A stretch of 64,000 bases of DNA from Heliorestis acidaminivorans (lineage in GTDB: Bacteria > Bacillota > Desulfitobacteriia > Heliobacteriales > Heliobacteriaceae), in the NCBI RefSeq assembly GCF_008933955.1, contig NZ_WBXO01000003.1, positions 62,001 to 126,000 of the forward strand. The letters run 5' to 3'. This document shows, one piece after another, positions 54,349 through 63,777 of the stretch. Both the position numbers and the translations under genes were made by a program. Position 1 is the first letter of the stretch. Each line of letters opens with the position of its first letter. Under the pieces are notes generated by a model. That model searched no databases. It had not been told where the DNA came from and saw nothing but the letters and a program-made list of their open reading frames with translations.

Positions 54349-56472
54349 TTATATAATCCCACAGTCCTGAGCCCAAGCTACTTTTCGAGTAGCATGGTTC
54401 ATGAAATATTCTTGGCTTTCAAAAGGCTCTTGATTAGGTGTTGCTATTTTTTCGTAAGTTCCATCAGCTTTCATTATCCGAGCTTTCACATTATCAGCTA
54501 GCATAATGTCCAAACTTTTCTTTAGCCTATTGCGTAACTTTTCGTCTCTTACTGGAAATAGCAATTCTACACGTCGTTCCAGATTACGATGCATCCAATC
54601 AGCACTAGAAAGATAAGCTTCTTCCTTTCCTCCATTTCGGAAATAGAAAATGCGGTGATGTTCCAAAAAACGCCCAACTATACTAATTACTCTAATATTT
54701 TCACTAACACCTTCGATAGCAGGACGGAGGCAACATATTCCTCGAACAATAAGATCTATTTTTACCCCAGCACAAGAAGCTTTATAGAGACACTGAATCA
54801 TTCTTTCGTCATTAAGAGAGTTCATTTTAGCAATAATGTGTCCAGGATTCTCCTCTGTGCTAATCGCAATCTCCCGCTCAATAAGATCTTCTAAATGTTT
54901 GCGCATACCTGTTGGAGCAACAGCTAACTGACGCCATCGGGAAGGCATAGAGTAGCCTGTGACTTCATTATAAAAGTCAGTAGCATCAGCCCCAAACTCT
55001 TCTGAGGCAGTAAAAAGACCAAAATCTGTGTAAAAACTAGCTGTAATATCGTTATAGTTCCCCGTACCTAGATGAACATAGCGGCGAATGCGCCCTTCTT
55101 CTTGCCGCACCACCAATGTTATCTTCGAATGGGTTTTTAGATTTACTAAGCCATAGATAACATGGCAACCTGCTTTTTCTAATTTTTTGGCCCAAGCAAT
55201 ATTTTTTTCTTCATCGAAACGAGCTTTTAATTCCACCAACACAGTCACTTGCTTCCCGTTGCGAACTGCTTCCGCCAAAGCTCGAATAATGGGAGAATCA
55301 CCACTAACGCGATATAAAGTTTGTTTGATAGCCAGCACCTGAGAATCTTGAGCAGCTTTAGTTACAAAGTCTACGACACAATCAAAAGACTCATAGGGAT
55401 GATGAACAAGAATATCTTTTTTGGCTATGGCTTCAAAAATATCTTTCTCACCAAGTAAATCTTCTGGTATCTGCGGTTGCATAGCTTTGTAACGAAGATG
55501 ATCGTATCCTTTAAGATCATAAATATTCATTAATGTTGTTAAGTCAAGAGGTCCTGTAATGAGATAGATATCTTCATCTTCTAATTCCATCTCTTCTTGC
55601 AAATATTGCTTCAAAGCGGTACTAACAGTTGACTCAACTTCTAAACGTACCTCTGCACCCCATTTGCGTTTCTGCAACTCTTTCTCTATTGCTAATAAAA
55701 GATCTTCTGCCCCTTCTTCATCAACTGATAAGTCAGCGTTTCTAGTAATGCGAAAAGCTACAGCATCAATTATTTTATTGCCTCGAAAAAGAACTTCTAA
55801 ATTGTTTTTAATAACTTCTTCCAAAGCCAAAAAAGCATAGCCTTCCTCAACAGGAATAGAAATAAAGCGCGGTAAAACAGAAGGCACCTGCACAACTCCA
55901 AAAAGCAAACGCTTACAGATGAGCGTTTGTTCCGGCTCTAGCAAAACAGCAATGTTCAGACTTTTGTTAGCCAACAGTGGAAAAGGTCTACTCTGATCAA
56001 CGGCCATAGGTGTTAATACAGGATAAACTATATGTTCGAAATATTCTTCCACAAAAGCTTTTTGTGATTTATTTAATTGATGATAAGAATAAAAGTATAT
56101 GCCTTCTTTCTGTAACTCAGGCAATAACTGCATATTCAACTCTTGATATTGATCGTCAACGAGGCGGTGAACTCGTTGGGAAATCAACTGCAACTGTTCG
56201 AGAGGTGCTAAGCCAGCAGCATCTTTCTTGCGAAAACCTGCTTCTACTTGATCTTGAAGCCCAGCGACACGCACCATAAAGAATTCATCGAGATTGGAGC
56301 TCATAATTGAAAGAAACTTGATCCTTTCTAGCAAAGGGTTAGAACTATTCAAAGCTTCTTCTAAAACTCGATGATTAAACTCAAGCCAACTAAGCTCTCG
56401 GTTTATATAATAATCGTGAGAGTTAAAGCTTACCTGTTCTTCACTATACTCCTTAGTCTTCTCTTCTTGCAT
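54349..56472 (-). CDS. ppk1: Polyphosphate kinase 1
   Basis: 707 residues from ATG 56472 with AAGGAG upstream; the open frame begins at 56643, but the extra 57 residues are not family-like. Four-domain PPK1: N-terminal helical domain YINRELSWLEFNHRVLEEAL, head domain, and two catalytic domains with HHPYESFDCVVDF, VLVELKARFDEEKNI, YVHLGTGNYNDITASFYTD (phosphohistidine) and IVRGICCLRP. It makes long-chain polyphosphate from ATP at the membrane. Convergent with ppx. Confidence 0.95.
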   Translation of the reverse strand: MQEEKTKEYSEEQVSFNSHDYYINRELSWLEFNHRVLEEALNSSNPLLERIKFLSIMSSNLDEFFMVRVAGLQDQVEAGFRKKDAAGLAPLEQLQLISQRVHRLVDDQYQELNMQLLPELQKEGIYFYSYHQLNKSQKAFVEEYFEHIVYPVLTPMAVDQSRPFPLLANKSLNIAVLLEPEQTLICKRLLFGVVQVPSVLPRFISIPVEEGYAFLALEEVIKNNLEVLFRGNKIIDAVAFRITRNADLSVDEEGAEDLLLAIEKELQKRKWGAEVRLEVESTVSTALKQYLQEEMELEDEDIYLITGPLDLTTLMNIYDLKGYDHLRYKAMQPQIPEDLLGEKDIFEAIAKKDILVHHPYESFDCVVDFVTKAAQDSQVLAIKQTLYRVSGDSPIIRALAEAVRNGKQVTVLVELKARFDEEKNIAWAKKLEKAGCHVIYGLVNLKTHSKITLVVRQEEGRIRRYVHLGTGNYNDITASFYTDFGLFTASEEFGADATDFYNEVTGYSMPSRWRQLAVAPTGMRKHLEDLIEREIAISTEENPGHIIAKMNSLNDERMIQCLYKASCAGVKIDLIVRGICCLRPAIEGVSENIRVISIVGRFLEHHRIFYFRNGGKEEAYLSSADWMHRNLERRVELLFPVRDEKLRNRLKKSLDIMLADNVKARIMKADGTYEKIATPNQEPFESQEYFMNHATRKVAWAQDCGII

Positions 56473-56673
56473 CTTACTTTGCACTCCTTCACCCCGACCC
56501 AAAAAGTAACATAGTAAAAAGTATTTTCGTCTTATTTCTCCAGAATCTTTACTTTTTTTACAAAAACATATTTCGTAGTCTTCCTTTGAAAATCCTGCTT
56601 CCTTCATTGCCAGGTGAATGGGCAAATGATAACATAAGGCCATTATAGTTATCTAAAGGGAGTCGGTCTTATT

Positions 56674-57636
56674 ATGAATGTATTAATCTACGGCCTTGGC
56701 GCTTTAGGCACCGTCTATGCAACCTTTCTCCAAAACAAAGGTCATAATGTAACCGCTTTTGTGCGCCCTAAAGCCTTACCTACCTTACAAACAGAAGGGT
56801 TAAAAGTAACAGGGATTTGGGGAGACCATAAAACGAAAAAATGCACCTTCATAACAGAGCTTTCTGAGCTACAAGATAGTCCCGATCTGGTAATTGTAAC
56901 AGTAAAAAGTTTTGATACAGAAGAGACAGCTCGACAAATAGAACCCCTGCTTTCCAAAAAAAGCTACGTACTTTTGGCCCAAAATGGTTTTGGTAACTAT
57001 GAGCAAGCGGTCAAATATATTCCCAGAGATCAGCTAATTCTAGCTCGAGTTATTTTTGGAGCGGAAACTCTTGCCTTGGGTCAATCAAAAGTAACTGTCA
57101 TAGCTGATGATGTAATCATTGGTTCACCAACAGAGCAAGTTCCATTACATATCCTAGAGGAAATCGCTAAAACTTTTTGTGAAGCTAACATTCCAACAGG
57201 TTCATCAAGAGATGTTATGAAATATATCTGGAGTAAAATCATATATAATTCTGCTCTGAACTCTTTAGGTGCTATATTGGAAGTAAATTATGGTACACTA
57301 GCTGAATTAGACCATTCTCGCCAAATTATGAATCATATAATTGCAGAAATCTTTTCTTTATTGGATGCGATGGGACAAAAGACACTCTGGCCTGACCAGG
57401 AGGCTTACCTGAAAGCCTTTTATGATCAACTCGTACCTATAACAGCATCACATCATCCTTCTATGTTACAAGATATTCAAAGAGGGCGTAGAACAGAAAT
57501 CGATGCCTTAAACGGAGCAGTCGTTGCTTTGGGCAAAAAATACGCCGTAGCGACGCCAGTTAACGAAGTAATCGCTAAACTAGTAAAAGCAAAAGAAACA
57601 AAACTTATGAAAAAACCTAATATGAGAAAACCCTAA
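56674..57636 (+). CDS. panE: 2-dehydropantoate 2-reductase
   Basis: 320 residues of the ketopantoate reductase family: NVLIYGLGALGTVYATFLQN (NADP-binding), VTVKSFDTEETARQI, LAQNGFGNYE and WSKIIYNSALNSLGAIL with the catalytic lysine, and the C-terminal REI-type helix SMLQDIQRGRRTEIDALNG. It reduces ketopantoate to pantoate for CoA synthesis. AAAGGGAG precedes the ATG. It stands 44 bp ahead of hydG, so is probably cotranscribed with the hydrogenase maturases; other family members act on other ketoacids, so specificity is inferred. Confidence 0.9.
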   Translation: MNVLIYGLGALGTVYATFLQNKGHNVTAFVRPKALPTLQTEGLKVTGIWGDHKTKKCTFITELSELQDSPDLVIVTVKSFDTEETARQIEPLLSKKSYVLLAQNGFGNYEQAVKYIPRDQLILARVIFGAETLALGQSKVTVIADDVIIGSPTEQVPLHILEEIAKTFCEANIPTGSSRDVMKYIWSKIIYNSALNSLGAILEVNYGTLAELDHSRQIMNHIIAEIFSLLDAMGQKTLWPDQEAYLKAFYDQLVPITASHHPSMLQDIQRGRRTEIDALNGAVVALGKKYAVATPVNEVIAKLVKAKETKLMKKPNMRKP

Positions 57637-57680
57637 ATAGATATAGCCAAAGTTTTTGATTTTACAGGAGGGCTCTTTTT

Positions 57681-59066
57681 ATGAATATCCAATTGGCCAA
57701 AATCTACGAGGCCCTCGAGAAAGCAAAAAAGCTCGACAAAGTACTTATCCAAGAAATTATTACTAAAGGTAAAGAGAAAAAGGGGCTAACTCTTCAAGAA
57801 AGTGCTTATCTACTTAATCTACAAGACCCTGCCTTATTACAGCACTTATATGACACAGCCGCCAAGGTAAAAGAAGAAATTTATGGTAAGCGCATTGTAC
57901 TTTTTGCGCCTCTCTATACAAGTAATTACTGTATAAACAATTGCTTATACTGTGGCTTTCGCCAGGCCAATGAAAGTTTGCCACGCCGTCGCCTTTCTCT
58001 GCCTGAGGTTCAACAGGAAGCTAAGTTTTTAGCCCAAGAAGGCCATCGTAGGCTCTTGCTTGTTACAGGGGAAGCTCTGCCTGATGCTGAAGCAGAAGGG
58101 ATTGCTTCCATTGTTGAATCTGTCTATAAGGCTGTCGATATTCGTCGCATTAATATAAATTGTGCCCCTCTTTCGGTAGAAGGATTTAGAATCTTAAAAG
58201 AAGCACAAATTGGTACTTATCAACTCTTTCAAGAAACGTACCACCCCAGACAATACGAATACCTACACCCTTCTGGTCCTAAGAAAGACTATTCTTATCG
58301 CTTGACAGCAATGAACCGTGCTATTGAAGCCGGACTTGACGATGTAGGCTTAGGTGTTCTTTTTGGCCTTTATGACTATTCTTTTGAAGTGCTAGCGCTC
58401 CTTGAACATGCCCGACTCCTTGATGAACAATATAAAGTTGGTCCTCATACTATCTCAGTGCCCCGTATAAAAAAAGCACCAGGAATGGCTCTTACAGCGA
58501 TTCCAGCTCCCGTAGACGATGAGACTTTCAAAAAAATCATAGCTATTCTTCGCTTGGCCGTACCTTATACAGGAATTATTCTTTCCACTCGAGAATCTGC
58601 TACCTTACGCACCGACTTACTACATCTTGGCGTTTCTCAGCTTAGTGCTGGCTCATCAACTCAACCAGGTGGTTACGCTCCTCTAAGCAAAGAGTCCTTA
58701 GAGACAACAAGCGCTCCTCTTGAAGGTCAATTTTGTCTAGAAGATCATCGACCTCTCCAAGAAGTCCTTTGTTCCATCATGGAAGAAGGCTTTATCCCAA
58801 GTTTTTGTACTGCTTGTTATCGCAATGAAAGAACGGGAGAAGCTTTTATGGAACTAGCTAAGTCTGGTATAATTCATAAACTCTGTAGTCCTAATGCTTT
58901 ACTTACTTTAGAAGAGTACCTAATCGATTACGGCAATGAAAAAAGCCGAAAACTAGGTCAGCAATTGATAAAGCAAGAAATCGAGAAACTACCAGCTTCA
59001 CAAGCGACGACCTTGAAGAAGAACCTGAGTGAACTACAAAGCGGAAAAAGAGATCTCTTTATCTAA
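57681..59066 (+). CDS. hydG: [FeFe]-hydrogenase maturation radical SAM protein HydG
   Basis: 461 residues, full length. Radical-SAM motif CINNCLYCGF (CxxxCxxC), ThiH-type barrel, and the C-terminal auxiliary-cluster motif CTACYRNERTGE plus a cysteine about 22 residues later (KLCSPN). HydG cleaves tyrosine to give the CO and CN ligands of the H-cluster on a dangler iron. An AGGAGG site lies ahead of the ATG. First maturase in hydG-hydE-hydF; no hydrogenase structural gene is in the window. Confidence 0.96.
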   Translation: MNIQLAKIYEALEKAKKLDKVLIQEIITKGKEKKGLTLQESAYLLNLQDPALLQHLYDTAAKVKEEIYGKRIVLFAPLYTSNYCINNCLYCGFRQANESLPRRRLSLPEVQQEAKFLAQEGHRRLLLVTGEALPDAEAEGIASIVESVYKAVDIRRININCAPLSVEGFRILKEAQIGTYQLFQETYHPRQYEYLHPSGPKKDYSYRLTAMNRAIEAGLDDVGLGVLFGLYDYSFEVLALLEHARLLDEQYKVGPHTISVPRIKKAPGMALTAIPAPVDDETFKKIIAILRLAVPYTGIILSTRESATLRTDLLHLGVSQLSAGSSTQPGGYAPLSKESLETTSAPLEGQFCLEDHRPLQEVLCSIMEEGFIPSFCTACYRNERTGEAFMELAKSGIIHKLCSPNALLTLEEYLIDYGNEKSRKLGQQLIKQEIEKLPASQATTLKKNLSELQSGKRDLFI

Positions 59067-59148
59067 CTTTAATAAGTGTAAATAAGTCTAAGATAAGCTT
59101 TTGCCTATTATATACAGTAAGGTTTTTCGATTAGAAAGGGGCTTCCTG

Positions 59149-60477
59149 ATGTCTTTACTGAACAAGTACCTTACTGCTACTTCTGACGAACGGTGGCTAC
59201 TTATATTTCCTTCTATGCAACAAACCTTACAAGCTCAACAACAGATGGAGCAGGCCGGCTTGCAAGGCGATTTTATTCCAACACCTAAAGGTTATGGTCC
59301 TGTTTGTACAACAGCAATTGTATTTTCCGGGTTGTTAGCACCAGAAGTAAAAGAACTAATGAGCTTACAGTCCCTTATCCCCACATATTTAGAGCCCTGG
59401 CGTCGTCGTCCAGCTGGTCCTGCTTGGCATGAAGCTCTAGAATCAATAAAAACAACAGCATATGGTGATGCACTTTTACGTTGTCGGGATCAACAAGATT
59501 GGACTGTAGAAGAAGTCACTTATCTTTTGTCTCCTCCAACAGTAGAGGATGAAGAAGCTCTACGCTTATCTGCTGAGGCACTTCGTCAAGAAACATTAGG
59601 CGATGTTGTTGATGTTCGCGGTGCTGTTGAATTTGGCAACATTTGTCGCAAAGATTGTCACTATTGTGGCCTTCGAAAAAGCAACATCCAACTAACACGT
59701 TATCGCCTAGATCTAGAAAAAACCATGCAAGCTATTGAAGATATATACAACATGGGTATTCGTACTGTTATCTTGCAATCGGGAGAAGAGCAGGAAAACG
59801 AGACAGCTTCCATTATAAAAATGATTGAAGCTATTAAAGAACGTTTCAAGCTACGCATTACTTTAAGCCTAGGCGAACGATCTTTGGCCGATTATAAAGC
59901 TTTTCGTCAAGCAGGCGCTAACAATTATTTATTAAGAATTGAAACAACAGATCATGAACTTTTCAGCAAAGTCCATCCTGACGATGATTTAGAAGAACGC
60001 ATGCAGCACCTACTCTGGCTTCGTGAAGCAGGCTTTTTGCTTGGTACGGGCGGTCTAGTAGGATTGCCTGGACAGAAAGTAGCCTCTCTAGCGCAAGATA
60101 TTCTTTACTGGCGTCAGCTTGGTGCGAATATGATTGGTATTGGTCCTTTCTTACCGGCGGCAGGTACACCCTTAGCTAATCAACCAGCTGGAGATCTTGC
60201 TATTACACTGCGCGTTTACGCTGTTACACGGTTACTTTGTGGCCGTGTCTTTATCCCTTCTACCACAGCTTTAGCTAGCCTCCACCCCGACGGACAACGT
60301 CTAGGCTTACAATGGGGGGCTAACTCTATTATGCTTACTCATACGCCTGAAGAAGTTCGCTCTCACTATCATCTCTATAAGAACAAGGCTAAAGTTGACC
60401 TTGATTTTGCTTGCCGCTCTATTCTTGAGGCCAAGCGGGAGATACCTGCATACTTGAATTGGCCAACGAGAAAATAA
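59149..60477 (+). CDS. hydE: [FeFe]-hydrogenase maturation radical SAM protein HydE with N-terminal DUF3343-like domain
   Basis: 442 residues from ATG 59149 (AAAGGGG upstream; the frame extends 16 residues further). Ordinary HydE is about 350. The extra N-terminal part (about 1-85) reads WLLIFPSMQQTLQAQQQMEQ, then DFIPTPKGYGPVCTTAIVF, closely resembling DUF3343 (putative S/Se-carrier-like) domains, including the single conserved cysteine. The HydE part begins near 95 and has CRKDCHYCGLR (CxxxCxxC), LQSGEEQENE, and GIGPFLPAAGTPL. HydE processes the HydG-derived Fe(CO)2(CN)-cysteine complex towards the diiron site. 82 bp after hydG, 62 bp before hydF. Confidence 0.93.
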   Translation: MSLLNKYLTATSDERWLLIFPSMQQTLQAQQQMEQAGLQGDFIPTPKGYGPVCTTAIVFSGLLAPEVKELMSLQSLIPTYLEPWRRRPAGPAWHEALESIKTTAYGDALLRCRDQQDWTVEEVTYLLSPPTVEDEEALRLSAEALRQETLGDVVDVRGAVEFGNICRKDCHYCGLRKSNIQLTRYRLDLEKTMQAIEDIYNMGIRTVILQSGEEQENETASIIKMIEAIKERFKLRITLSLGERSLADYKAFRQAGANNYLLRIETTDHELFSKVHPDDDLEERMQHLLWLREAGFLLGTGGLVGLPGQKVASLAQDILYWRQLGANMIGIGPFLPAAGTPLANQPAGDLAITLRVYAVTRLLCGRVFIPSTTALASLHPDGQRLGLQWGANSIMLTHTPEEVRSHYHLYKNKAKVDLDFACRSILEAKREIPAYLNWPTRK

Positions 60478-60539
60478 GTTTTCCAACATAGTTAGTTGAT
60501 TATTAAATAGCTATAGGTTCGGAAGGGAGTTCGTAGATA

Positions 60540-61772
60540 TTGAGTCTTCAAGATACACCTAGAGGTGAACGATTGCATATTGCTTTGTTAGGGCGTCGAA
60601 ATAGCGGGAAATCTAGCTTGATTAACGCACTATCGAATCAAGAAGCGGCTATTGTTTCACCACAGGCGGGGACAACAACAGATCCGGTCTACCGACCAAT
60701 GGAAATTCTGCCCCTTGGTCCAGTTGTACTTATTGATACACCTGGTTATGATGACGAAGGTGAGTTAGGAGCTCTCCGAGTAAAAAAAACACGAGAAGTA
60801 TTTGCCAAAACAGACGTAGCTTTACTAGTCTTAGAAGCTACAACTGGATGGACAGAAGAGGATCGGCAGTGGCTTCAAATCTTGCAATCATCAGCTCTTC
60901 CTGTCCTTATAGTGTGGAATAAAATAGATCTACTTTCAACAGAAGAGCAAAAGTTATGTTGCCAAGACTCTAATGACTTGAAAAATATAGAAGTGCCGTC
61001 TGTATTCGTCAGCGCTAGAACAGGCCAAGGGCTGACCTCTCTTCTCGACGAGCTGATTAAAGTAGCACAAGAACGAGAAGAAGCACCTCCCATTATCGCA
61101 GATCTGATTAACCCTGGAGATGTAGTCATTCTAGTAGTGCCTATTGATGATTCAGCACCTAAAGGACGAATAATCCTACCTCAAGTACAAACTTTACGAG
61201 AACTTCTCGATCACCAAGCTATAACTATTGTGGTGCAACCAGAAAATCTAACTGAATCAATAAGCAAAATGGCTTCTCCACCTACTCTAGTCGTTACAGA
61301 TTCTCAAGCTTTTCATCAGGTGAAGGAACTACTACCACCGCAAATGGCTCTAACCAGCTTTTCCATACTAATGGCTCGTTATAAGGGTGATATTAAGGAG
61401 CTTAACGAAGGATTACAGAAAATTGAAAAGCTTGAGCCAGGTCAATCTGTACTTATTGTTGAAGCTTGTACTCATCGTAGACAGCATCAAGATATCGGTA
61501 CAGTACAGATCCCCAAATTGCTGGAAAAAAAAGCTAGCGGGAAACTAAATTTCCAGTTTGCTTCTGGCCAAACGATGCCGGAGGATCTAAGCTCTTACAA
61601 CTTAATCGTCCACTGTGGTGCTTGTATGATTAACCGCAAACAAATGCTATCTCGGATTACAAGAGCCAAAGTAGCCGGTGTACCTATCGTGAATTACGGT
61701 ATTTTATTAGCTCACTTTGCCGGTATACATGCAAGAGCCATAGAACCATTGCGAAAAATATCTTTTCAATAA
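60540..61772 (+). CDS. hydF: [FeFe]-hydrogenase maturation GTPase HydF
   Basis: 410 residues: GTPase domain with GRRNSGKSSL (P-loop), AGTTTDPVYR, DTPGYDDEG and WNKIDL; a dimerisation domain; and a C-terminal cluster-binding domain with the [4Fe-4S] ligands in VEACTHRRQH and VHCGACM (HCGAC, CxxC). HydF is the scaffold that delivers the diiron subcluster to apo-hydrogenase. Start is TTG with GGAAGGGAG about 10 nt upstream. Last gene of the operon, closed by a long terminator. Confidence 0.96.
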   Translation: MSLQDTPRGERLHIALLGRRNSGKSSLINALSNQEAAIVSPQAGTTTDPVYRPMEILPLGPVVLIDTPGYDDEGELGALRVKKTREVFAKTDVALLVLEATTGWTEEDRQWLQILQSSALPVLIVWNKIDLLSTEEQKLCCQDSNDLKNIEVPSVFVSARTGQGLTSLLDELIKVAQEREEAPPIIADLINPGDVVILVVPIDDSAPKGRIILPQVQTLRELLDHQAITIVVQPENLTESISKMASPPTLVVTDSQAFHQVKELLPPQMALTSFSILMARYKGDIKELNEGLQKIEKLEPGQSVLIVEACTHRRQHQDIGTVQIPKLLEKKASGKLNFQFASGQTMPEDLSSYNLIVHCGACMINRKQMLSRITRAKVAGVPIVNYGILLAHFAGIHARAIEPLRKISFQ

Positions 61773-61775
61773 AAA

Positions 61776-61819
61776 AAAGGACCTCACTACGAGTAACGCT
61801 ACTTGTCGTGAGGTCCTTT
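61776..61819. terminator. Bidirectional terminator after hydF
   Basis: Arms AAAGGACCTCAC / GTGAGGTCCTTT extended by AC-AGTA / TACT-GT with bulges; serves hydF and the convergent chemoreceptor gene. Confidence 0.88.
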
Positions 61820-61827
61820 CTAATTAC

Positions 61828-63525
61828 CTAATATCTAAACTGAGCCATCATATCCTTTAGCTTCTCACCTTGCTCAGATAGCATAGCCGCCATAGCAGAC
61901 AGTTGTTCTATGCTTGCTGTTAGTTCTTCCGATGAAGCAGAAACTTCTTCTGTCCCTGCTGAAGCTTCCTCTGTAATAGCTGAAATATTTTGCATATCTT
62001 TGTTTAATCCATCTACAGAGTTCATGATTTCATTAGACTTTAGGGTCATTAACGAGATCTCTTTAAGCATGCCTGTCATAGCTATTTTAATCTCTTCAAA
62101 GAGAGCTTTCGTTTCCTCTACGGAGTGCGACTGCTCTTGTACAATAGACTCTACTTCACTAACCTGAGTTACTGCCACAGTAATACTAGAAGTAATACCA
62201 TCTATTAATGTAATAATCTCTCCCGTAGATTGTGATGATTCTTCTGCTAACTTTCTGACCTCATCAGCTACAACTGCAAAGCCCCGTCCACTTTCACCTG
62301 CTCGAGCGGCTTCAATGGCCGCATTAAAAGCTAGTAGGGTAGTTTGAGTCGCAATTCCCGATATGGTCTGTACAATCTTTTGAATTGACTTAGAACGATC
62401 ATCTAGGTCACCAATAGCTTTCGCTACAGTAATAGAAATCGCCCGGTTACGATCCATCATTTCTCTCTGTAGATCTATTTTTTCTTGACCTAAGACAATA
62501 GCATTTTCAACTTTCTTAGCTTCTATAGAAGCATTATCTACTACTACCTCTGTATTTGAAGCTAAAGCTTGAATCTGACCTAGAACAGATACAGAATTAT
62601 TCACAGCTGTGGCAACTTCCTGATTTCCTTTTGCTATTTCTCCAATAGTAATAGCAACTTGTTCTGTAGCCTTACTACTTTCATCACTATTCATTGCCAA
62701 TTCCTGTGATTTTTCTGATACATCCTGAGCCGTTGCGGCTACATCTGCAACAATAGAACGGAGCTTAGAGATTAGCTTATTTACAGCTTCCGCCAACTGA
62801 CCCACTTCGTCTTTGCTGTTAATAGATACTTTTTGCGTTAAATCGCCACCCTGTTCTGCTATCTCATTAATCTTTTCGTACAAAGCATTGAGCGGAATGA
62901 CTACTGAACGACTAACTACAATAGCAATTAGCACACCAAGTACAATACTTAGTAGCGAAAGCATCCAAGCGGCTGTAATTGTTTGCTGTCCATCTCTTAC
63001 AGACTCGCTATGAAGAATTTCACCACGGCTAATATTAACTTCAATAAGTCTAAAAACAGCAGATTTTGCTTCTTCAAAAGCCTTGCCACCAGAAAGAGCA
63101 CCAGCTCTGGCTGAGTCTATATTGTTATTCTCAACTAGAGTCAAGTTCTTTTCCACAACTATTTTATAATCTTCCCAAGCTTTGTGCCAAACTACCAAAC
63201 CAGCTTGTTCCTCTTCAATTAAATAAGTTTCTTCATACTTGCCGATCAATTGTTCAATTTCTTTAATATTATCTCGTACTTCTACTACTGCACTTTTTCG
63301 ATTGCTTTCTTCTGAATCCACGACCATCTCTAGAACATTTGTTCTTATTTCAAATAATTTTTCTTCCACCCTGGTAAGGTCAACAATGGGAATAAAGCGA
63401 TCGTTGTAAAATTCATGGTTTCTTTCTAACATATTTTGAGAAGATAGATAAGAAAAAGCTCCGAGTACCGATGTAAAGAGGATTAAAATACTAAATGCAA
63501 TAAGCAACCTTGTTCTGAATTTCAA
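61828..63525 (-). CDS. Methyl-accepting chemotaxis protein (4HB sensor)
   Basis: 565 residues: TM1 (about 7-27), a helical four-helix-bundle sensor (28-187) outside the membrane, TM2 (about 188-209), HAMP (211-265) and a methyl-accepting domain with [20 protein letters not shown]. Standard transmembrane chemoreceptor topology, unlike the one at 22606. Start is TTG with GAAAGGA upstream. Ligand unknown. Upstream lies a pair of Spo0A-box-like heptamers (63642-63658). Confidence 0.94.
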   Translation of the reverse strand: MKFRTRLLIAFSILILFTSVLGAFSYLSSQNMLERNHEFYNDRFIPIVDLTRVEEKLFEIRTNVLEMVVDSEESNRKSAVVEVRDNIKEIEQLIGKYEETYLIEEEQAGLVVWHKAWEDYKIVVEKNLTLVENNNIDSARAGALSGGKAFEEAKSAVFRLIEVNISRGEILHSESVRDGQQTITAAWMLSLLSIVLGVLIAIVVSRSVVIPLNALYEKINEIAEQGGDLTQKVSINSKDEVGQLAEAVNKLISKLRSIVADVAATAQDVSEKSQELAMNSDESSKATEQVAITIGEIAKGNQEVATAVNNSVSVLGQIQALASNTEVVVDNASIEAKKVENAIVLGQEKIDLQREMMDRNRAISITVAKAIGDLDDRSKSIQKIVQTISGIATQTTLLAFNAAIEAARAGESGRGFAVVADEVRKLAEESSQSTGEIITLIDGITSSITVAVTQVSEVESIVQEQSHSVEETKALFEEIKIAMTGMLKEISLMTLKSNEIMNSVDGLNKDMQNISAITEEASAGTEEVSASSEELTASIEQLSAMAAMLSEQGEKLKDMMAQFRY

Positions 63526-63641
63526 TATCTTTTCCTTCCTTTCAACAAGAGTAAGTCAAGCATCATAGCAAGACAAGTTACATCCAACCTTGTAAATTAG
63601 CACCTATGTTAAGATATTTCTATAATTCTTTTAAGTGCCTT

Positions 63642-63658
63642 TTCGACGTATTTCGACA
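63642..63658 (-). promoter_or_regulatory. Tandem Spo0A-box-like heptamers
   Basis: On the minus strand TGTCGAA (63658-63652) and CGTCGAA (63648-63642), start-to-start spacing 10 bp, match the 0A box consensus TGTCGAA and its usual one-helical-turn tandem arrangement. About 120 bp ahead of the chemoreceptor start. Confidence 0.4.
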
Positions 63659-63735
63659 CCTTGTGATGTTTTTCCTTCTTCTTTTGCTTCTCATGTTAAT
63701 AAGCTGTTATTTTTGCATAAGATTTCTAAAATAGA

Positions 63736-63777
63736 AAAACCTTTTTCTTCGCTGTCTCTTGCGAAGAAAAAGGTTTT
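63736..63777. terminator. Strong hairpin terminator overlapping the stop of the last gene
   Basis: Perfect 17-bp arms AAAACCTTTTTCTTCGC / GCGAAGAAAAAGGTTTT with an 8-nt loop, at the end of the partial gene 63776-64000. Confidence 0.85.
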
